This document shows, one piece after another, positions 33,943 through 45,151 of a DNA stretch of 64,000 nt; the stretch's first letter is position 1; the number at the start of each line of letters is the position of its first letter. Position numbers and translations under genes: made by a program. The stretch comes from Dipodascopsis uninucleata var. uninucleata (taxonomy: Eukaryota; Ascomycota; Lipomycetes; Lipomycetales; Lipomycetaceae). Location: contig JAJLTO010000013.1 of the NCBI GenBank assembly GCA_030568195.1, forward strand, positions 62,001-126,000, read 5' to 3'. Under the pieces are notes generated by a model, which saw nothing but the letters and a program-made list of their open reading frames with translations, was not told the DNA's origin and did not search any database.

Positions 33943-35364
33943 TTAAACGAGAGTAACGAGCTCTTCAGCAGAAGTAGGGTGAATTGCAACACAGTTATCA
34001 AAATCAGCCTTGGTGGCACCCATCTTGATAGCAACACCGAATCCCTGAAGAATTTCAGCAGAATCATCACCGACAATGTGCATACCAACAACCTTTTCTT
34101 CAGGACCGGCTACAATTAACTTGTAAATTGTTCGCTCCTTATCCTCCTGATTAGAAAAGACAGCGTAATACATTCCGATAAAACCGCTCTGATAGACTTT
34201 AACGTTCTCATCACCATACTGTTCTCTAGCCTGTGGCTCAGTCAAACCTATAGTACCCACTTCTGGATGGGAGAAAACGACTGTAGGCACATTCTCGTAA
34301 TCGAGCTTGCGATCCTTCATTCCACCGAATAGTCTGTCTGCCAGTCGTCGACCGGCAGCAATAGCAACAGGTGTCAGTTCAACTTTACCAACAACATCTC
34401 CAAGAGCATAGACACCGCTAATGTTGGTGTTCTGGTACTCATCCGCAATGATCTGGCCCTTCTCATTAGTACTGATGCCAGCTTCGCTAAGCTTGAGGCC
34501 CTCGGTATTTGCTCCGCGGCCGATGGCCCAAATCAAAGTGTCTACCTCAATAGTAGCAGTTCCATTAACATCCTCATACTCAATTTCAATGATGTCACCT
34601 TTCTTAGTGACCTTACTGAACGACTTTGATTTCTTGTGGATGTTGACACCATGCTTTTCATATGCAGAGGTAATTGTCTCTTGAATCATTGGATCAAAGT
34701 GTCGGAGGACAGTTTCACCTCGAATAAAGAAGTGAGTTTCGGTTCCCAGACCATTGAACACACCAGCAAGCTCAAGACCAATATATCCAGCCCCAACAAC
34801 AGCGGCACGTTTTGGTTGCTCTTGTAACTCGAAAAATCCATCGCTAGTGATACCATATTGTGATCCTGGAACATCATCGGGAACAATTGCGTAACCTCCA
34901 GTAGCAATCAAAATGTGGTCAGCGGTGTAGTACTCGGTGCTTCCATCCAAAAGCGAGACTTCAACCAACTTCTCGCCAACAAATCTTGCCCATCCGGATA
35001 TATACTCGACTTTATCCTTCTCGAGATTACGCTCATATATTCCGTTAAGTCGCTTAACATAGGCATCACGTTTCTCAACAAACTTCTTCCATTCGAATTT
35101 TCCAGGTCCGCCTACACTCTCAAAGCCGTACTCCTTTGCCTCATGGAGTTTCTTCGCCATGTCAGAGGCAGCCCACATAACTTTCTTTGGTACACATCCC
35201 ACATTGACGCAAGTGCCTCCAAGACGGCCCGACCCTTCAATGATTGCTGCGTTGATGCCATATCGGCCGGCCGCTCTGCGGGCACTTGCAAGACCACCAG
35301 AACCACCTCCGATCACCAGGTAGTCGTAGTGTTTCTTTACTGCCTTTGACAATGTTCGTGACAT
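33943..35364 (-). CDS. GLR1: Glutathione reductase
   Basis: FAD flavoenzyme that uses NADPH to reduce glutathione disulfide to glutathione. Single exon, 473 residues, ATG at 35364. Seen in order: FAD Rossmann motif [17 protein letters not shown] (about 16-32), redox-active disulfide Cys52 and Cys57 in [13 protein letters not shown], the ATGG motif near 154, NADPH Rossmann motif [13 protein letters not shown] (about 190), the second FAD motif VYALGDV, and the C-terminal His-Glu dyad in [12 protein letters not shown], supplied across the dimer interface. Length is typical of the cytosolic form. No presequence is visible, so any mitochondrial isoform would need another start. GSH2, the last step of glutathione synthesis, lies 20 kb away. 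Confidence 0.97.
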   Translation of the reverse strand: MSRTLSKAVKKHYDYLVIGGGSGGLASARRAAGRYGINAAIIEGSGRLGGTCVNVGCVPKKVMWAASDMAKKLHEAKEYGFESVGGPGKFEWKKFVEKRDAYVKRLNGIYERNLEKDKVEYISGWARFVGEKLVEVSLLDGSTEYYTADHILIATGGYAIVPDDVPGSQYGITSDGFFELQEQPKRAAVVGAGYIGLELAGVFNGLGTETHFFIRGETVLRHFDPMIQETITSAYEKHGVNIHKKSKSFSKVTKKGDIIEIEYEDVNGTATIEVDTLIWAIGRGANTEGLKLSEAGISTNEKGQIIADEYQNTNISGVYALGDVVGKVELTPVAIAAGRRLADRLFGGMKDRKLDYENVPTVVFSHPEVGTIGLTEPQAREQYGDENVKVYQSGFIGMYYAVFSNQEDKERTIYKLIVAGPEEKVVGMHIVGDDSAEILQGFGVAIKMGATKADFDNCVAIHPTSAEELVTLV

Positions 35365-35620
35365 ATTTATACTGATACACTTAAACGTCAGATTTTATTT
35401 TAAAAATATGATAATTGTCAATATAATGGACGGAAGACCTAAATCTCTAAATTCCCAGTCTATCTGAAACGATAACTATTATATATACGCCGATGGTTTA
35501 TATACTAATGAAAGAAATTCTTTAATGATTACAAATAGCTTTATGACAAATACTTGTGGCGTATTCTTAGTCAATCAAGAAAATATTTACCCTAATCACA
35601 TATCATTACTAACACTTGTG

Positions 35621-36735
35621 CTACGAATGGTTCTGATTGTCACGCTTTCTTCTAGCCATGAGCTCCAAGCGCTCAGCACTTTTAGCCTGTCCATCAGACA
35701 AAAGTTTTTGAAACTGAGCCTGGTCCATCTGGGCAATGGTGCCACGAACAAGTGAAGAAATTAGTCCCACAAAATTGGCGCGCCGGAGTATATTCTCACG
35801 TTTCCAAGCCGCACGTTTCTCTTGCTCCCGCGCGAGACCTTCCTCATCGCCAACCGCTGCAAGAAGCTCGCGTCTATCGTGGACGACAGCAAGCAGATTA
35901 AATCGGACTTCGCCCTCTGGATATCTTCCTATGCGCCGATATAACACCTCTATTACTCGTTCTGGGAAAGTTTCATCAGTGCATTCTCCGTGTGAAATCG
36001 GATAAGGTTGCAGACCGTCGAGCTCATAGAGCTTACCATTTACTGGCACGTAGGCAATGAAATGATAAACATCATCGTCACCATCACCACGGTGATCCGT
36101 TGTTTCATCAACAAATGGAGTTGGTCGCGAGAATGAATTATGTGTTTGTCTTATCAGTTCCGAATTAGACAAAGTTTCGCCTCGTAGCTGCAAAACCACG
36201 GTCAGTATTTCCAATTATACGATGTATGTCTTCTGTTTGTCTATCGCCAGTATCTATCGTAGAATGCTTCACTTACATCAGCATCAAAGCTAGAGACAAA
36301 TTCTTTAAAGTCCTTCAGAGCGCTTCCTAACGTAATTTCTGGTCTATTCATAAGGATTGACAGAATAGCCTGCGTTGCACAAGCATTCTGGATCTTTTGA
36401 TGTGCGAAAAACAAATTTTCCTCGGCCGCCGGATCGTACGTACCATCCGCAGGCCCAGCATCATCGCCATCAGCTGCAGAGTTACCAATCCATTTAAATA
36501 AAAAGATGACACCGTATATGGGTGCTAGTGCTCGCAAATCGTCTGCGTCAAGACTGAGAAGCTCATCGAGTTCGACTGACTTGACACCGAGTGATTCGAC
36601 CAATTCAGTGAATACACCCTAGATATATTCTGTTAGCAGCCACCAATTAAGATAATAACAATAAATTCAGTCAACATAGACTGGTTTTAGCGATCTTACC
36701 GCATCTGATTCTATTGTGTTCCAACCGGAAGACAT
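35621..36735 (-). CDS. UCH2: UCH37/Uch2-type ubiquitin C-terminal hydrolase
   Basis: Cysteine deubiquitinase of the UCHL5 (UCH37) branch, which in fission yeast and animals associates with the 26S proteasome through Rpn13. Three exons, 36735-36700, 36618-36277 and 36187-35621, give 314 residues. The first exon codes only 12 residues (MSSGWNTIESDA), then GVFTELVESLG. Catalytic Cys is in NACATQAILSIL, His in YHFIAYVPVNGKL and Asp in YELDGLQPYP. The oxyanion-hole Gln of the family (GxQVEE in human) is Glu here (SVELDEL). The C-terminal ULD region is short: the protein stops at RRKRDNQNHS, before the usual LPF-MELLK helix and the KEKE tail needed for Rpn13 binding, so proteasome recruitment is uncertain. 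A missed last exon is possible, but I found no good one. Confidence 0.9.
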
Positions 36736-36960
36736 TATTGCTGATCGAGAGTTGCTGCAACCTTAATTGTTGAGAACGAAACAGCAGTTTAAGAAGTCTA
36801 TTTAGGCTACCATTTGTGTGTGCGCGTTCAGCTTTGGACTTTTTGATAGAGCAAAATTCAACTCAATTTCTTTTTCTTTACCAACGATAGGTCATTCACG
36901 ATTCATTTTCTCCTTATAGTTTGAACACAGGAAAGTTAGGTTTGATATAATTTAGACAGC

Positions 36961-37926
36961 ATGTCTTTGGCCAAATTGGCTGTGGCAAAGGCTACTTTGG
37001 CGGCGGAGCTTCTACGACCACCAAAATCAGGCTCTGATCCGGCATCAGTTTCATCAAGCACTGTCAAGAATTTGCACGCAGCCATCGACTCATCTATATC
37101 CAAGAACACACCAGAGAATGTGAAGGTTCTAAAACATTTATTTCTAGAGAACATCGTACTTTCAGATTCGCGTATAGCAGCTTTTGGCAAATACATTACT
37201 GCCCTAGCTTCCACACAATCACGACGGCATGCTAAGCTCTACATTCTATATGATATTAATGATATTTTGTATCACACTGTAGTAAGGGACAACTCCAGAG
37301 CATTTGTAAATGCAATACAGTACTTTTTACCAGATATTATGAAGTCTGCGCTGGCACATACACGGCTAAAACAAAAATTGGAGGAGCTTATGCAGATATG
37401 GATCAAGAATCAATACTTTACCGAGGAATTTTGCAACTCTCTTCTCAATCAATCTCTTGAGAGCAAATCTACAGATCAGCGTAAGGAAACAGATTCGGAG
37501 CCTCCACACGATGAAAGAGGAGGGTCGATATTTCCGGCTGTTCTCGGTGCACCAGATACCCCATACTATGACCTGCCGGTGTCGACAATGCTCCCCCATA
37601 TTCGAGGGGCCATGCCAATCAACGTTGCCGCGATAAAGCCTGTTCCACTGGACGCAGAGAAGCTAGCGGCCTCTAAGGAATTACAGGAGGCAATAGAATC
37701 TTATTATCGTTGCTTGGAATGGAAGCCGCCTTTCGTCGAATCAGACGAACCACCGTCGCAAGCGGAATTTGTCTATGAAGGCTGGTCGGTAGACTTTTTT
37801 GAGCAGAACCAGGATGACGATGACGACGACGACGACGAGTACCATCGAAATCAACGGTACCGGTCGTCCACAACCGAGAGATCTATAAGCTACTCGCGGT
37901 CGGCTTCACCAGATGATAGCAGATGA
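36961..37926 (+). CDS. CHERP-like CID-domain protein
   Basis: Single exon of 321 residues with a CTD-interacting domain (CID) of the kind found in CHERP and SR140, proteins of U2 snRNP-associated splicing in animals. Residues about 30-165 form the CID: HAKLYILYDINDILYHTVVR and LKQKLEELMQIWIKNQYFTE match the CHERP helices. A second CHERP hallmark follows: PYYDLPVSTMLPHI, a conserved helix KELQEAIESYYR, and EGWSVDFFEQN. The tail has eight aspartates in a row and Arg-Ser dipeptides, as in splicing factors. The SURP and G-patch domains of animal CHERP are absent, so this is a minimal form. Divergent from UCH2 with 225 bp between starts. Confidence 0.8.
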   Translation: MSLAKLAVAKATLAAELLRPPKSGSDPASVSSSTVKNLHAAIDSSISKNTPENVKVLKHLFLENIVLSDSRIAAFGKYITALASTQSRRHAKLYILYDINDILYHTVVRDNSRAFVNAIQYFLPDIMKSALAHTRLKQKLEELMQIWIKNQYFTEEFCNSLLNQSLESKSTDQRKETDSEPPHDERGGSIFPAVLGAPDTPYYDLPVSTMLPHIRGAMPINVAAIKPVPLDAEKLAASKELQEAIESYYRCLEWKPPFVESDEPPSQAEFVYEGWSVDFFEQNQDDDDDDDDEYHRNQRYRSSTTERSISYSRSASPDDSR

Positions 37927-38160
37927 TGTAGATGGCAGATAAATGTATAATATTACTAAGATAACATTTAATTATTGCTATAGAATGTACTAAAATTATA
38001 TTACGCTATTTTAATATTACTATGACAGTATTACATGTTCAGCATATCCCAAATAGTATAGCAAAAAATGTATACAAACTCCAACCTGCAACGTATCTCT
38101 AGAATAAAACCTAGTAAAACTCAATACCATTTACAGCTCCTTAGAAATTAAAACAGAAAT

Positions 38161-38728
38161 TTAAACGACTGTAGTCTCTTCTTCGATGACAATTGCACCG
38201 TACCCAGGACGTCCGCCACTATAATTTGTTAGTTACCTGATCATACAAGATTCAGCCCTGCGGTCGTTAATGTAAATACTTACTTGTTAATCAAGTCTGA
38301 ATACACGCCAGGTGCGGGTCCAAGAGGCTCATCAATGTCTCTTCGCTCCATATAGATGTATTCCTGTAATTGCAAAAGATCAAAGTTAGTAAAGGTCATA
38401 TCCAGGCATACTCTTGAGTAACACATACCAGATAGAATGCATGTAGATGGCCTGGCAGGTATCCGAGAGCTGTCAACCCGATATTAATCAACAGATCCAC
38501 CGAACAACCGCTGATAGCTGCCACACCTGCGGGAGGAACTATATTTGTAAATTCGATCTGTTAGTGACCTTTCATATCTATATAACTATACAATCGGACA
38601 CCTCTTCGCTGTTTTGCATCAGTCAAGGATGTCCGGTTACCTCCTATGGCACCACCGGGTATTCCTCCTCATCATGACTTACATATAATTGTGAGAAGAA
38701 TAAGAAGAAAATCTGCAACGAAAAACAT
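38161..38728 (-). CDS. PMP3/SNA-family small membrane protein
   Basis: Proteolipid of the PMP3/RCI2/SNA family, with two membrane spans, found in plasma or vacuolar membrane and linked to membrane potential and salt tolerance. It is invisible to simple ORF calling: four exons, 38728-38683, 38538-38429, 38363-38284 and 38218-38161, give 97 residues. Span 1 is FLLILLTIIFPPAGVAAISG, with the family FPP turn and Cys (GCSVDLLINI). Span 2 is INIGLTALGYLPGHLHAFYL, with the invariant GYLPGHLHA. A 45-residue tail carries PGVYSDLINNGGRPGYG, resembling the tails of ascomycete SNA-type relatives rather than the short PMP3 itself. All three introns have GTAAG or GTATG donors. Divergent from EMI1. Confidence 0.9.
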
Positions 38729-39070
38729 TTTTTCTATTATTGAATAATATTTAGCTGAATTTGACTTTTTGATTAGATTATGATATTTGATAATATCGTC
38801 TTACTGCACAGAATATAGTGGATTAGAAAGAAATTTGGAAGTCCCTCTCCAACCCGGACTGACACTACTAATTAAATATTCAGTCGCCCTAACCGACAAA
38901 AGTTCAGATATAATGACACTCGATGACATCATCGCCATCTTTGGCTGTAAAAATCTGATCATCTAGTTATATTGTAGCACGTGACTATATTGGCGCGGAA
39001 CATAGAGAATAGCGGCATAAATTTTCGTGGCGGTGAATTCTTCGCTGCTTCTAGACGTAGAGAGAACGAG
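38729..39070. promoter_or_regulatory. Shared promoter of PMP3-like and EMI1 genes
   Basis: A 342-bp intergenic stretch between divergent start codons. It contains a CACGTG core (GCACGTGAC at 38977-38985), a site type bound by bHLH factors such as Cbf1 or Pho4 in yeasts. Which gene, if either, it serves is unknown. Confidence 0.4.
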
Positions 39071-39750
39071 ATGGCGAAAGATAGTGCTAAAGATGAGAGT
39101 GATGTACCGCAGGACTTAGTCGCGCGGGAACTCACAAGTCGGAGTATAGATAAATCGGATAATGGCAGCACTCTATCAGATACGGAGAGAGAAGATGGGA
39201 GCGAGACGCCAATGCCATATAATGGCTTCATTCCCGGGCTCTTTCGTCGAATGCCACGTAACGAGGTAGATAGTGATAGTGGGTTGACTACATCCTCACC
39301 TGCTGATGTATTCCCAGTAAGTGGTTAAAGTCTCAAAGTAAACAACGTGTTAAAAAGTACTTTAGGAGTGCTATACTGAGGTCTGAAATTGTAATCTGAA
39401 CAATTATATTCTAACACGCAGGTCAATTTTAGGACGAAATGTCATGCACACAACAATTCGATGAAATGGTCAAATGCTACGGCGTTGGGGGCCAACTACG
39501 TCACGTATATAGATATGGTACGATCCGCGACTGTAATGATCGTTGGAAAATGTTCAAATTTTGTATTGGTACTCGACTAGATCCTATAGATGTTCGAAAG
39601 AAGCGGATCCAGCAGTTTTATAAGGACAAACTATCCAAGCAGCTCGAGGGTGGCAGCAGCGAAGATATATGGAGTATCAGAAACGAGCGACATCCAGGGC
39701 TTTCTAATGGTACGTCTTCTCTGGCTGACCCAACAACAAAGCCAGAATAA
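39071..39750 (+). CDS. EMI1-like DUF3128 protein
   Basis: Homologue of yeast Emi1 (early meiotic induction 1), a small cysteine-motif protein linked to mitochondrial function and meiotic gene induction; the biochemical role is not settled. Exons 39071-39316 and 39433-39750 with a 116-nt intron give 187 residues. The N-terminal 80 residues are polar and probably disordered. The DUF3128 domain follows the junction: FDEMVKCYGVGGQLRHVYRY, then CNDRWKMFKFC, a CX9C pair resembling twin-cysteine proteins of the mitochondrial intermembrane space, and finally the conserved SSEDIW motif. Start at 39071 is the first ATG in frame. Confidence 0.85.
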
Positions 39751-40035
39751 GATATAATCAGTGATAGGACGTCTTTTTCTAGAGGGAGGATAGTGTTTGT
39801 AAATAGCTCTCTTAAGTATATAGGTTCTTAATATTGTTAACCCTAGCCCGAAGCTGTTGATTGTAGAACATTTTTTGTCTTTGGTTAAAGACGAGTAATA
39901 GTGACTCCAATAAATTAAGTAGTATAGATAGCACTATATGCTTCATAGTGTGCTAAAGCGTTCTATAGCTACAACCGTGTATTCCAATTAACTAGAATAG
40001 AGAAGCCAGAAATTTGGACGCGACGGTAATTTGGC

Positions 40036-41349
40036 ATGATCGTTCACTGCAGCAAGCGGTTTTTAGTGACTGTAGGGCGGAGATTGGCGAGGACAAATGA
40101 CATTAGAATGAGGAATATGGCCAGTATGCCTACCTCAACAGTGTCATCGAGGCATTTCTACCAAAACGATACGCTTCTGAACTATGCGAGACGATCTGTG
40201 CAGCCAGTTTCACTGCAGGAGCTCTCTTTTTTCGAGACTCATCTCTCTGCAGAGAAGATGATTCAGCGGGCCAACTTCGTGCGACAAGAGCTACCAACTC
40301 GTTTAGCTCATAGAATCTATGAGATCCAGTGCTTGCCGTACGAGATTGTCAACAACAATCATATTTCATCAGTCTATGAGCTTTACTATGATTCCTTCAA
40401 TGCCTTCCGCCGTTTTCCGATCATTAGAACTATAGAGGATAACGTTCGCTTTTGCAACATCCTGCGTGAATTACTTACCAGTCACACAGCAGTCATACCA
40501 CATCTTGTCATGGGCGTCATAGAGTGTGCTGGTGAGATATCAGCTCGACGAATGGATAGCTTTATGCTTTCGATTTTACATAGTCGAATTGCGCGACGTA
40601 TTATCGTTGAGCAGCATATCGCACTGACGGAGTCGTATCTCAAACAGACACCATTGAACAGCAGATCGGAGCGTAATGAAGTACAAGTTGGGAGCGTTTT
40701 TCGGCAGCGCAAGGCGCTGGACATTGTAAAGGAATGTGACGCACTGGCGCGAGACCTTGTTACATCCTTACACGGGGATGTTGAACTGCCAAATCTTGAG
40801 TTCGTAGGTCATACTGCGGTTAGATTAAACTGTCTTGACAGTCATCTACGTTACATCGTTGGAGAAATTCTTCGAAATACACATGAAGCTGCTGTTGAGC
40901 ATGCTAAGGTAACAGGAAAATCTCCTTTACCAGTTATTGTAACTATAAGTGATACCAAAGATCGTGTTATATTTAGATTTTCGGATAGAGCTGGTGGCCT
41001 TCCTCCTGACATATTACCTCATTTGTGGAGCTTTACGAGCGGACCCAGAACAATGGTGCGACATCACAATTTTCATCTCGTTCCTGCAGCTGAAGCTATA
41101 ATAGATGAACTCGAGTCTGCTGTTGCTCAAACAAAGGGTCATAAAAAGGAAATTTCTAGTCTTTCCAGTCTTACAACACGCCCAATGTCTATTAAGCTTG
41201 GCATGGGCTTACCTATGAGCAAGATTTACGCAGAGTTTTGGGGCGGTCGTTTGTCTTTACAGTCTCTAGAGGGCTATGGCTGTGATGTTTTCCTACATAT
41301 TTCAAAGCTTACCAAAGAGACTCGCTTTGGACAATGCATTGAGATATGA
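40036..41349 (+). CDS. Mitochondrial protein kinase of the PDK/BCKDK family
   Basis: Matrix histidine-kinase-fold protein kinase that phosphorylates and inactivates the E1 component of pyruvate or branched-chain 2-oxoacid dehydrogenase. Single exon, 437 residues. The first 40 residues are basic and lack acids apart from one Asp, fitting a mitochondrial presequence. The helical domain contains the conserved His in RRIIVEQHIALTE (about residue 194). The ATP site shows the N-box EILRNTHEAAVEHAK (277-291), the G1 box FSDRAGGLP (315-323, with Ala where most have Gly) and the G2 box LGMGLPMSKIYAEFWGG (388-404). Features such as LPHLWSFTSGPR resemble fungal Pkp-type kinases. The substrate complex cannot be decided from the sequence. 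Confidence 0.9.
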   Translation: MIVHCSKRFLVTVGRRLARTNDIRMRNMASMPTSTVSSRHFYQNDTLLNYARRSVQPVSLQELSFFETHLSAEKMIQRANFVRQELPTRLAHRIYEIQCLPYEIVNNNHISSVYELYYDSFNAFRRFPIIRTIEDNVRFCNILRELLTSHTAVIPHLVMGVIECAGEISARRMDSFMLSILHSRIARRIIVEQHIALTESYLKQTPLNSRSERNEVQVGSVFRQRKALDIVKECDALARDLVTSLHGDVELPNLEFVGHTAVRLNCLDSHLRYIVGEILRNTHEAAVEHAKVTGKSPLPVIVTISDTKDRVIFRFSDRAGGLPPDILPHLWSFTSGPRTMVRHHNFHLVPAAEAIIDELESAVAQTKGHKKEISSLSSLTTRPMSIKLGMGLPMSKIYAEFWGGRLSLQSLEGYGCDVFLHISKLTKETRFGQCIEI

Positions 41350-42007
41350 GTTCTATTTTATATGTTTGATTTTAACGCACAGTGAAGTTAAGTGATATGC
41401 AATAGTGACATTATGCATATTGATATATATTTCGAGCTTAAACTAGCAATGGTTCTCATTTCACTTAATTGATATTCTCATTTCATTGCATTTATGATTA
41501 CTATAGGTCAACCGAATTTATTTTGCTTCTCTACGGTTATATCATCTGGATCGAATATTGTGACGTGATGGTGTGCACGGAACTATCTTTAACAAGGCAT
41601 ATCTGGTCCCGGTCGGTTTGAAAATTTAACCTACGTGCTACAGTAAAGGTGATACAACCTCTAAAACATAGTCTTACAAAAAATACATTGATCATGCGGA
41701 GAAGTTTTATGGTTGATATCTGATTGGGCGGTAACACTTATTCATTTTTATTAGAGATTAGTTCAATATTATAACATATTCGTCGTCAGATTCATAATTT
41801 TGATATCAAAATCCGCTACACTCAACAATATCTTCGCCTTTTTGTAATGTAATTAAATATCAGTACTACAATCACAGAGCATTTATAAGGTCCATTATAT
41901 TTCATATATGTGTATGATTCATACTAAAAAGTTGGAAAGAGAAGACAAGGGATTGTATTATAAATCGGCAAGTTAGTCATCTTATATCTATTCAGGAAAA
42001 GGACCAG
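41350..42007. other. Intergenic, no feature seen
   Basis: 658 bp of AT-rich sequence between the kinase gene and the RRM gene on the same strand. I see no gene in it; it should hold the kinase 3' end and the RRM gene promoter. Confidence 0.5.
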
Positions 42008-44198
42008 ATGCGCACAGCAGCAATAACATTATCTAGTGTTTCCAAGAACGACCACAGTGCCGTCGCGATGCAGCGATCTAGCGTTGCTAGCCCAACAAGA
42101 AACGTTAACAAATGCAGAAAGAACTTTGTACCGATATCTATAGAACGAAGTATATCCAACAGACTGTATGATACCAGCGAAAGTGTACTGCAGCTGCAAA
42201 AGTCGCGACAGTCATCGCCTTGCGAAAAAAGGTCTACAAATAACCAATTGGCGGAAAATTATAGAAGTTGGAAAAATCAAAATCGCATTTCACGCACGTT
42301 GAACATCTCAAATGCAATATATGTTGGAAATCTAGATCCGTCCGTCAAAGATCAGGATCTTTTCTTCATCTTTTGTGGCTTCGGTAAGCTAATTTTCTAG
42401 CGTTTATAGTACATTTTCTAACTGCAATAAATATAGGCCGTATCGAAGAAATTGATCGTAAAGATGCATCTACTAGGAGTACAACAAAAACTAGTAATGG
42501 CTATGCTTTCATAAAGTACTCCAATGCAGAATCTGCTTTACAGGCTATTATAGGATGCAACAATACCATTCTTGCAGGCTATAGAATGTAATATTATCTC
42601 CTCTAAATGTATATACTACTATGCAAACGCTAACTGATTGTCTGGTAGATCGGTTCGTCCGAGGAGCACAGCACGAGATAAGAATTCCTTCAGCTTCAAG
42701 GCGAAGATTTTTGCCGATGGAAAGTACACGATGAAAACAAACTGTAACGAATCATCTCAAACAGACCATTCAATCGAAAGTGGCAGCTCTAATAAGCGCA
42801 GCCGTCACCATAAGTCTCGACCTTACCTAAAAAAGGCGAATAAACAGTATGATACAGCACCTAGATTCTTCAAAAATGTTACCGTGCCGCAAATCTATTC
42901 TCTAAATATGGATCGAACACTTTCAGTGCTGAATATTCCACTTGACATGCATCCTGAGGAGTTATATACTCTTTTTTCTAAGACAGGACTAGTGATTAGT
43001 ACATTTATCCCACAGATAGATTGTGGTTCTGCTAAACGATATGGAGAAGTCATTATGGGATCTTGGCGACACTGCAAGCAGGTGAGATGACTTTCACTTT
43101 TTTAGTTAAATATCGGTTTATCTTTTACTAACGACGATGTATATCAAGGCAATCAATAAACTTCATAATATAAGTGTAAGGGGTTTTAAGATGGAAATCT
43201 ATCTAAAACAACCAAATATTAAGTATCCACTTGGTTTACCTGTCAATGAACATGCGCCGCTGTGGCCACTTTCTGAAGGTCAATATTCTGCTTTTTGGAC
43301 GTCCAGGGTTCACGCTGTTGGTCATTACTCATATTCGGCACCTTCATGTCCAATTGATCAGCCTTATGCAGTATCATATCCTATATACTGGAATCCTGAA
43401 GATGAGATGCATTCATACTTTATAAAAAACCTGGCGAATGAACAAACGATGCACGTTCGAGATAGACGATATTTTAGCCGTGACGAATACATAGAGGGTA
43501 TACCAGATTTCCAGATAGGCAATGATTCTGAGCATTACGACGAATACGCCTATAACGATGCTTCTTCTTGTAGTTTAACAAGTGATGATATCAGTGTTAT
43601 AGTTTCGGGAGAGGACGAATATGATAAAAGTGATATAACAAAAGATAATATTGATGATGATGACTTATCTTCCACAGGAACAATTCAATACAGTAAATTG
43701 CATATACCAACAAGCTCATCATCTTATATCACTCGAGAATGTGTTGTTTCAGAATCCACAGAAGCGATTGATCCATGTAGTCTCTCAGTACGAAATTTGG
43801 ATGACGATATTATCACATGTAAAGAGGATCTCAATGTACTCTTCTCAGTGCACGGCACAATCAGGCAATCGTCGCTAGAGACATTTCCAAATTCCGGTAT
43901 ATCCAAAGGATTTGGTTTTGTCGTGTTTATGTCCAGCGAAAGTGCAATCAGAGCCAGGGATGCTTTGGATGGAATTGTAATTGGGAAGAAACGTCTAGTA
44001 GTCAGTTTCGCTGAGAGCAGGACAATTGAAGATTTGACTTATACTGGCGTGTCAATGACAAATGATGCTATCTCATCACCTGAAGATCAATTTCCATCGT
44101 CCTCTACTTCACCTCATGCGTCTAGTGGATGGGAAAGCTCGAGCATAGAACATGACGCCGAACATGATCTCTCAGGATTTGGCAAGATGAAAATTTGA
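42008..44198 (+). CDS. RNA-binding protein with three RRM domains
   Basis: Four exons (42008-42383, 42437-42587, 42649-43081, 43149-44198) join in frame to 669 residues. RRM1 lies at about 105-180: RNP2 is NAIYVGNL and RNP1 is NGYAFIKYS, and the first intron sits between them. RRM2, at about 245-325, is divergent (TLSVLNIPLDMHPEELYTLF, weak RNP1 RYGEVIMGS). RRM3, at about 535-610, has CSLSVRNLDDD and the good RNP1 GFGFVVFM. Between RRM2 and RRM3 is a long Tyr/Ser/Asp-rich linker, probably disordered. The layout resembles poly(A)-binding or Mei2/Nrd1-type regulators, but no name can be assigned. Splice sites are GTAAG, GTAAT and GTGAG. Confidence 0.85.
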
Positions 44199-44544
44199 TA
44201 TATTAAGTGAGTTTTTTTAGTGTGAAAATTTCAAATCCTACCATTGAATATACTATATAAAATAATATTTTGTGTATTAGAAGGTATAATCGAAATTTCC
44301 ATAAATGATGATAGATCCTTGAATGTACATGAGTGAAGATCTCGTATATTATTGCTAGTTAGTGTTAGCAATAACAATAATGAAATCACTTAAATGCGAT
44401 TATAAATAATAATGACAATGATAATGATCACTGCAATAATTTGTACAAATAGGTTTGTTCGAGCTTAAGATCAAACAAAGAGCGACCACTAAAGGCTTTA
44501 GATAGGATAGATGTGTAAACAGATAACTTTTCTATTTTCTAAAT
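44199..44544. other. Intergenic between convergent genes
   Basis: 346 bp, AT-rich, with short AATAAT runs near 44370-44435. Probably contains both 3' ends; nothing else seen. Confidence 0.5.
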
Positions 44545-45151
44545 TCACATATCTTGCATTTCGGATTCTATGTAAGAATCCAATCTAGCTCTAAAATATA
44601 GTTAGCGATCTATCATACTGAATACTAAAATAGTCATATAAACCAACCTCAAAAACTCATTATAGTCCCAGTCAACTCCTTTAAGTCTTTCAAGATCATG
44701 TACCCAAATATAACAGTTTACAAGCTCAGTTACCCCACTATTCTTGACAGCGATTTCGACTTGTTGTCGTTCATATTCATCACCTTCAAACTTGTCTAGT
44801 GTTATAACTTGATCTTTTGAGAGATTTCGCACAAGGATACCATTCACATGCTCTCCACTCTTTGCGATAACAGCAGGATAGTCCTCGTCGATTAACGCAG
44901 ACCTTGAAAACCCCTCTAGAGTTGCGGGCTCTAGCTCAATTTTACTATTATTTGGCAGCTCCGACGTATTGTATAGCACTCTAGCGAGGACTTTTTCTGA
45001 CATCAAAGTGCCATAACTATGCCATGCGACAGAATATCTCAATAGCTATTAGCTACCCATCGAGTCAAATATACACCTTTTCGTCTACATATCTCCTAAT
45101 AGACTACACACCAATTTTATTCACGTACCAGAAAACTGAATATGTGGCCAT
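44545..45151 (-). CDS. AIG2/gamma-glutamylcyclotransferase-like protein
   Basis: Small enzyme of the AIG2/GGCT fold, a family acting on gamma-glutamyl amines or amino acids; the substrate here is unknown. My model has three exons, 45151-45129, 45016-44648 and 44590-44545, giving 145 residues. The short first exon supplies MATYSVFC and joins to YGTLMSEKVLARVL, the family's substrate-loop signature. A glutamate in LDKFEGDEYERQQVEI fits the catalytic acid of the family. The last intron uses a weaker donor (GTTGGT). Without it the protein would end in an atypical hydrophobic tail; with it the end reads FLRARLDSYIESEMQDM, like family C-termini. The first exon and the last intron are inferred by me. 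Confidence 0.75.

Noticed and set aside
35540-35620. Extra last exon of the UCH37-like gene that would restore the C-terminal helix
   Set aside because: The only frame-keeping options need an intron of about 36 nt or give a few unrelated residues before a stop.
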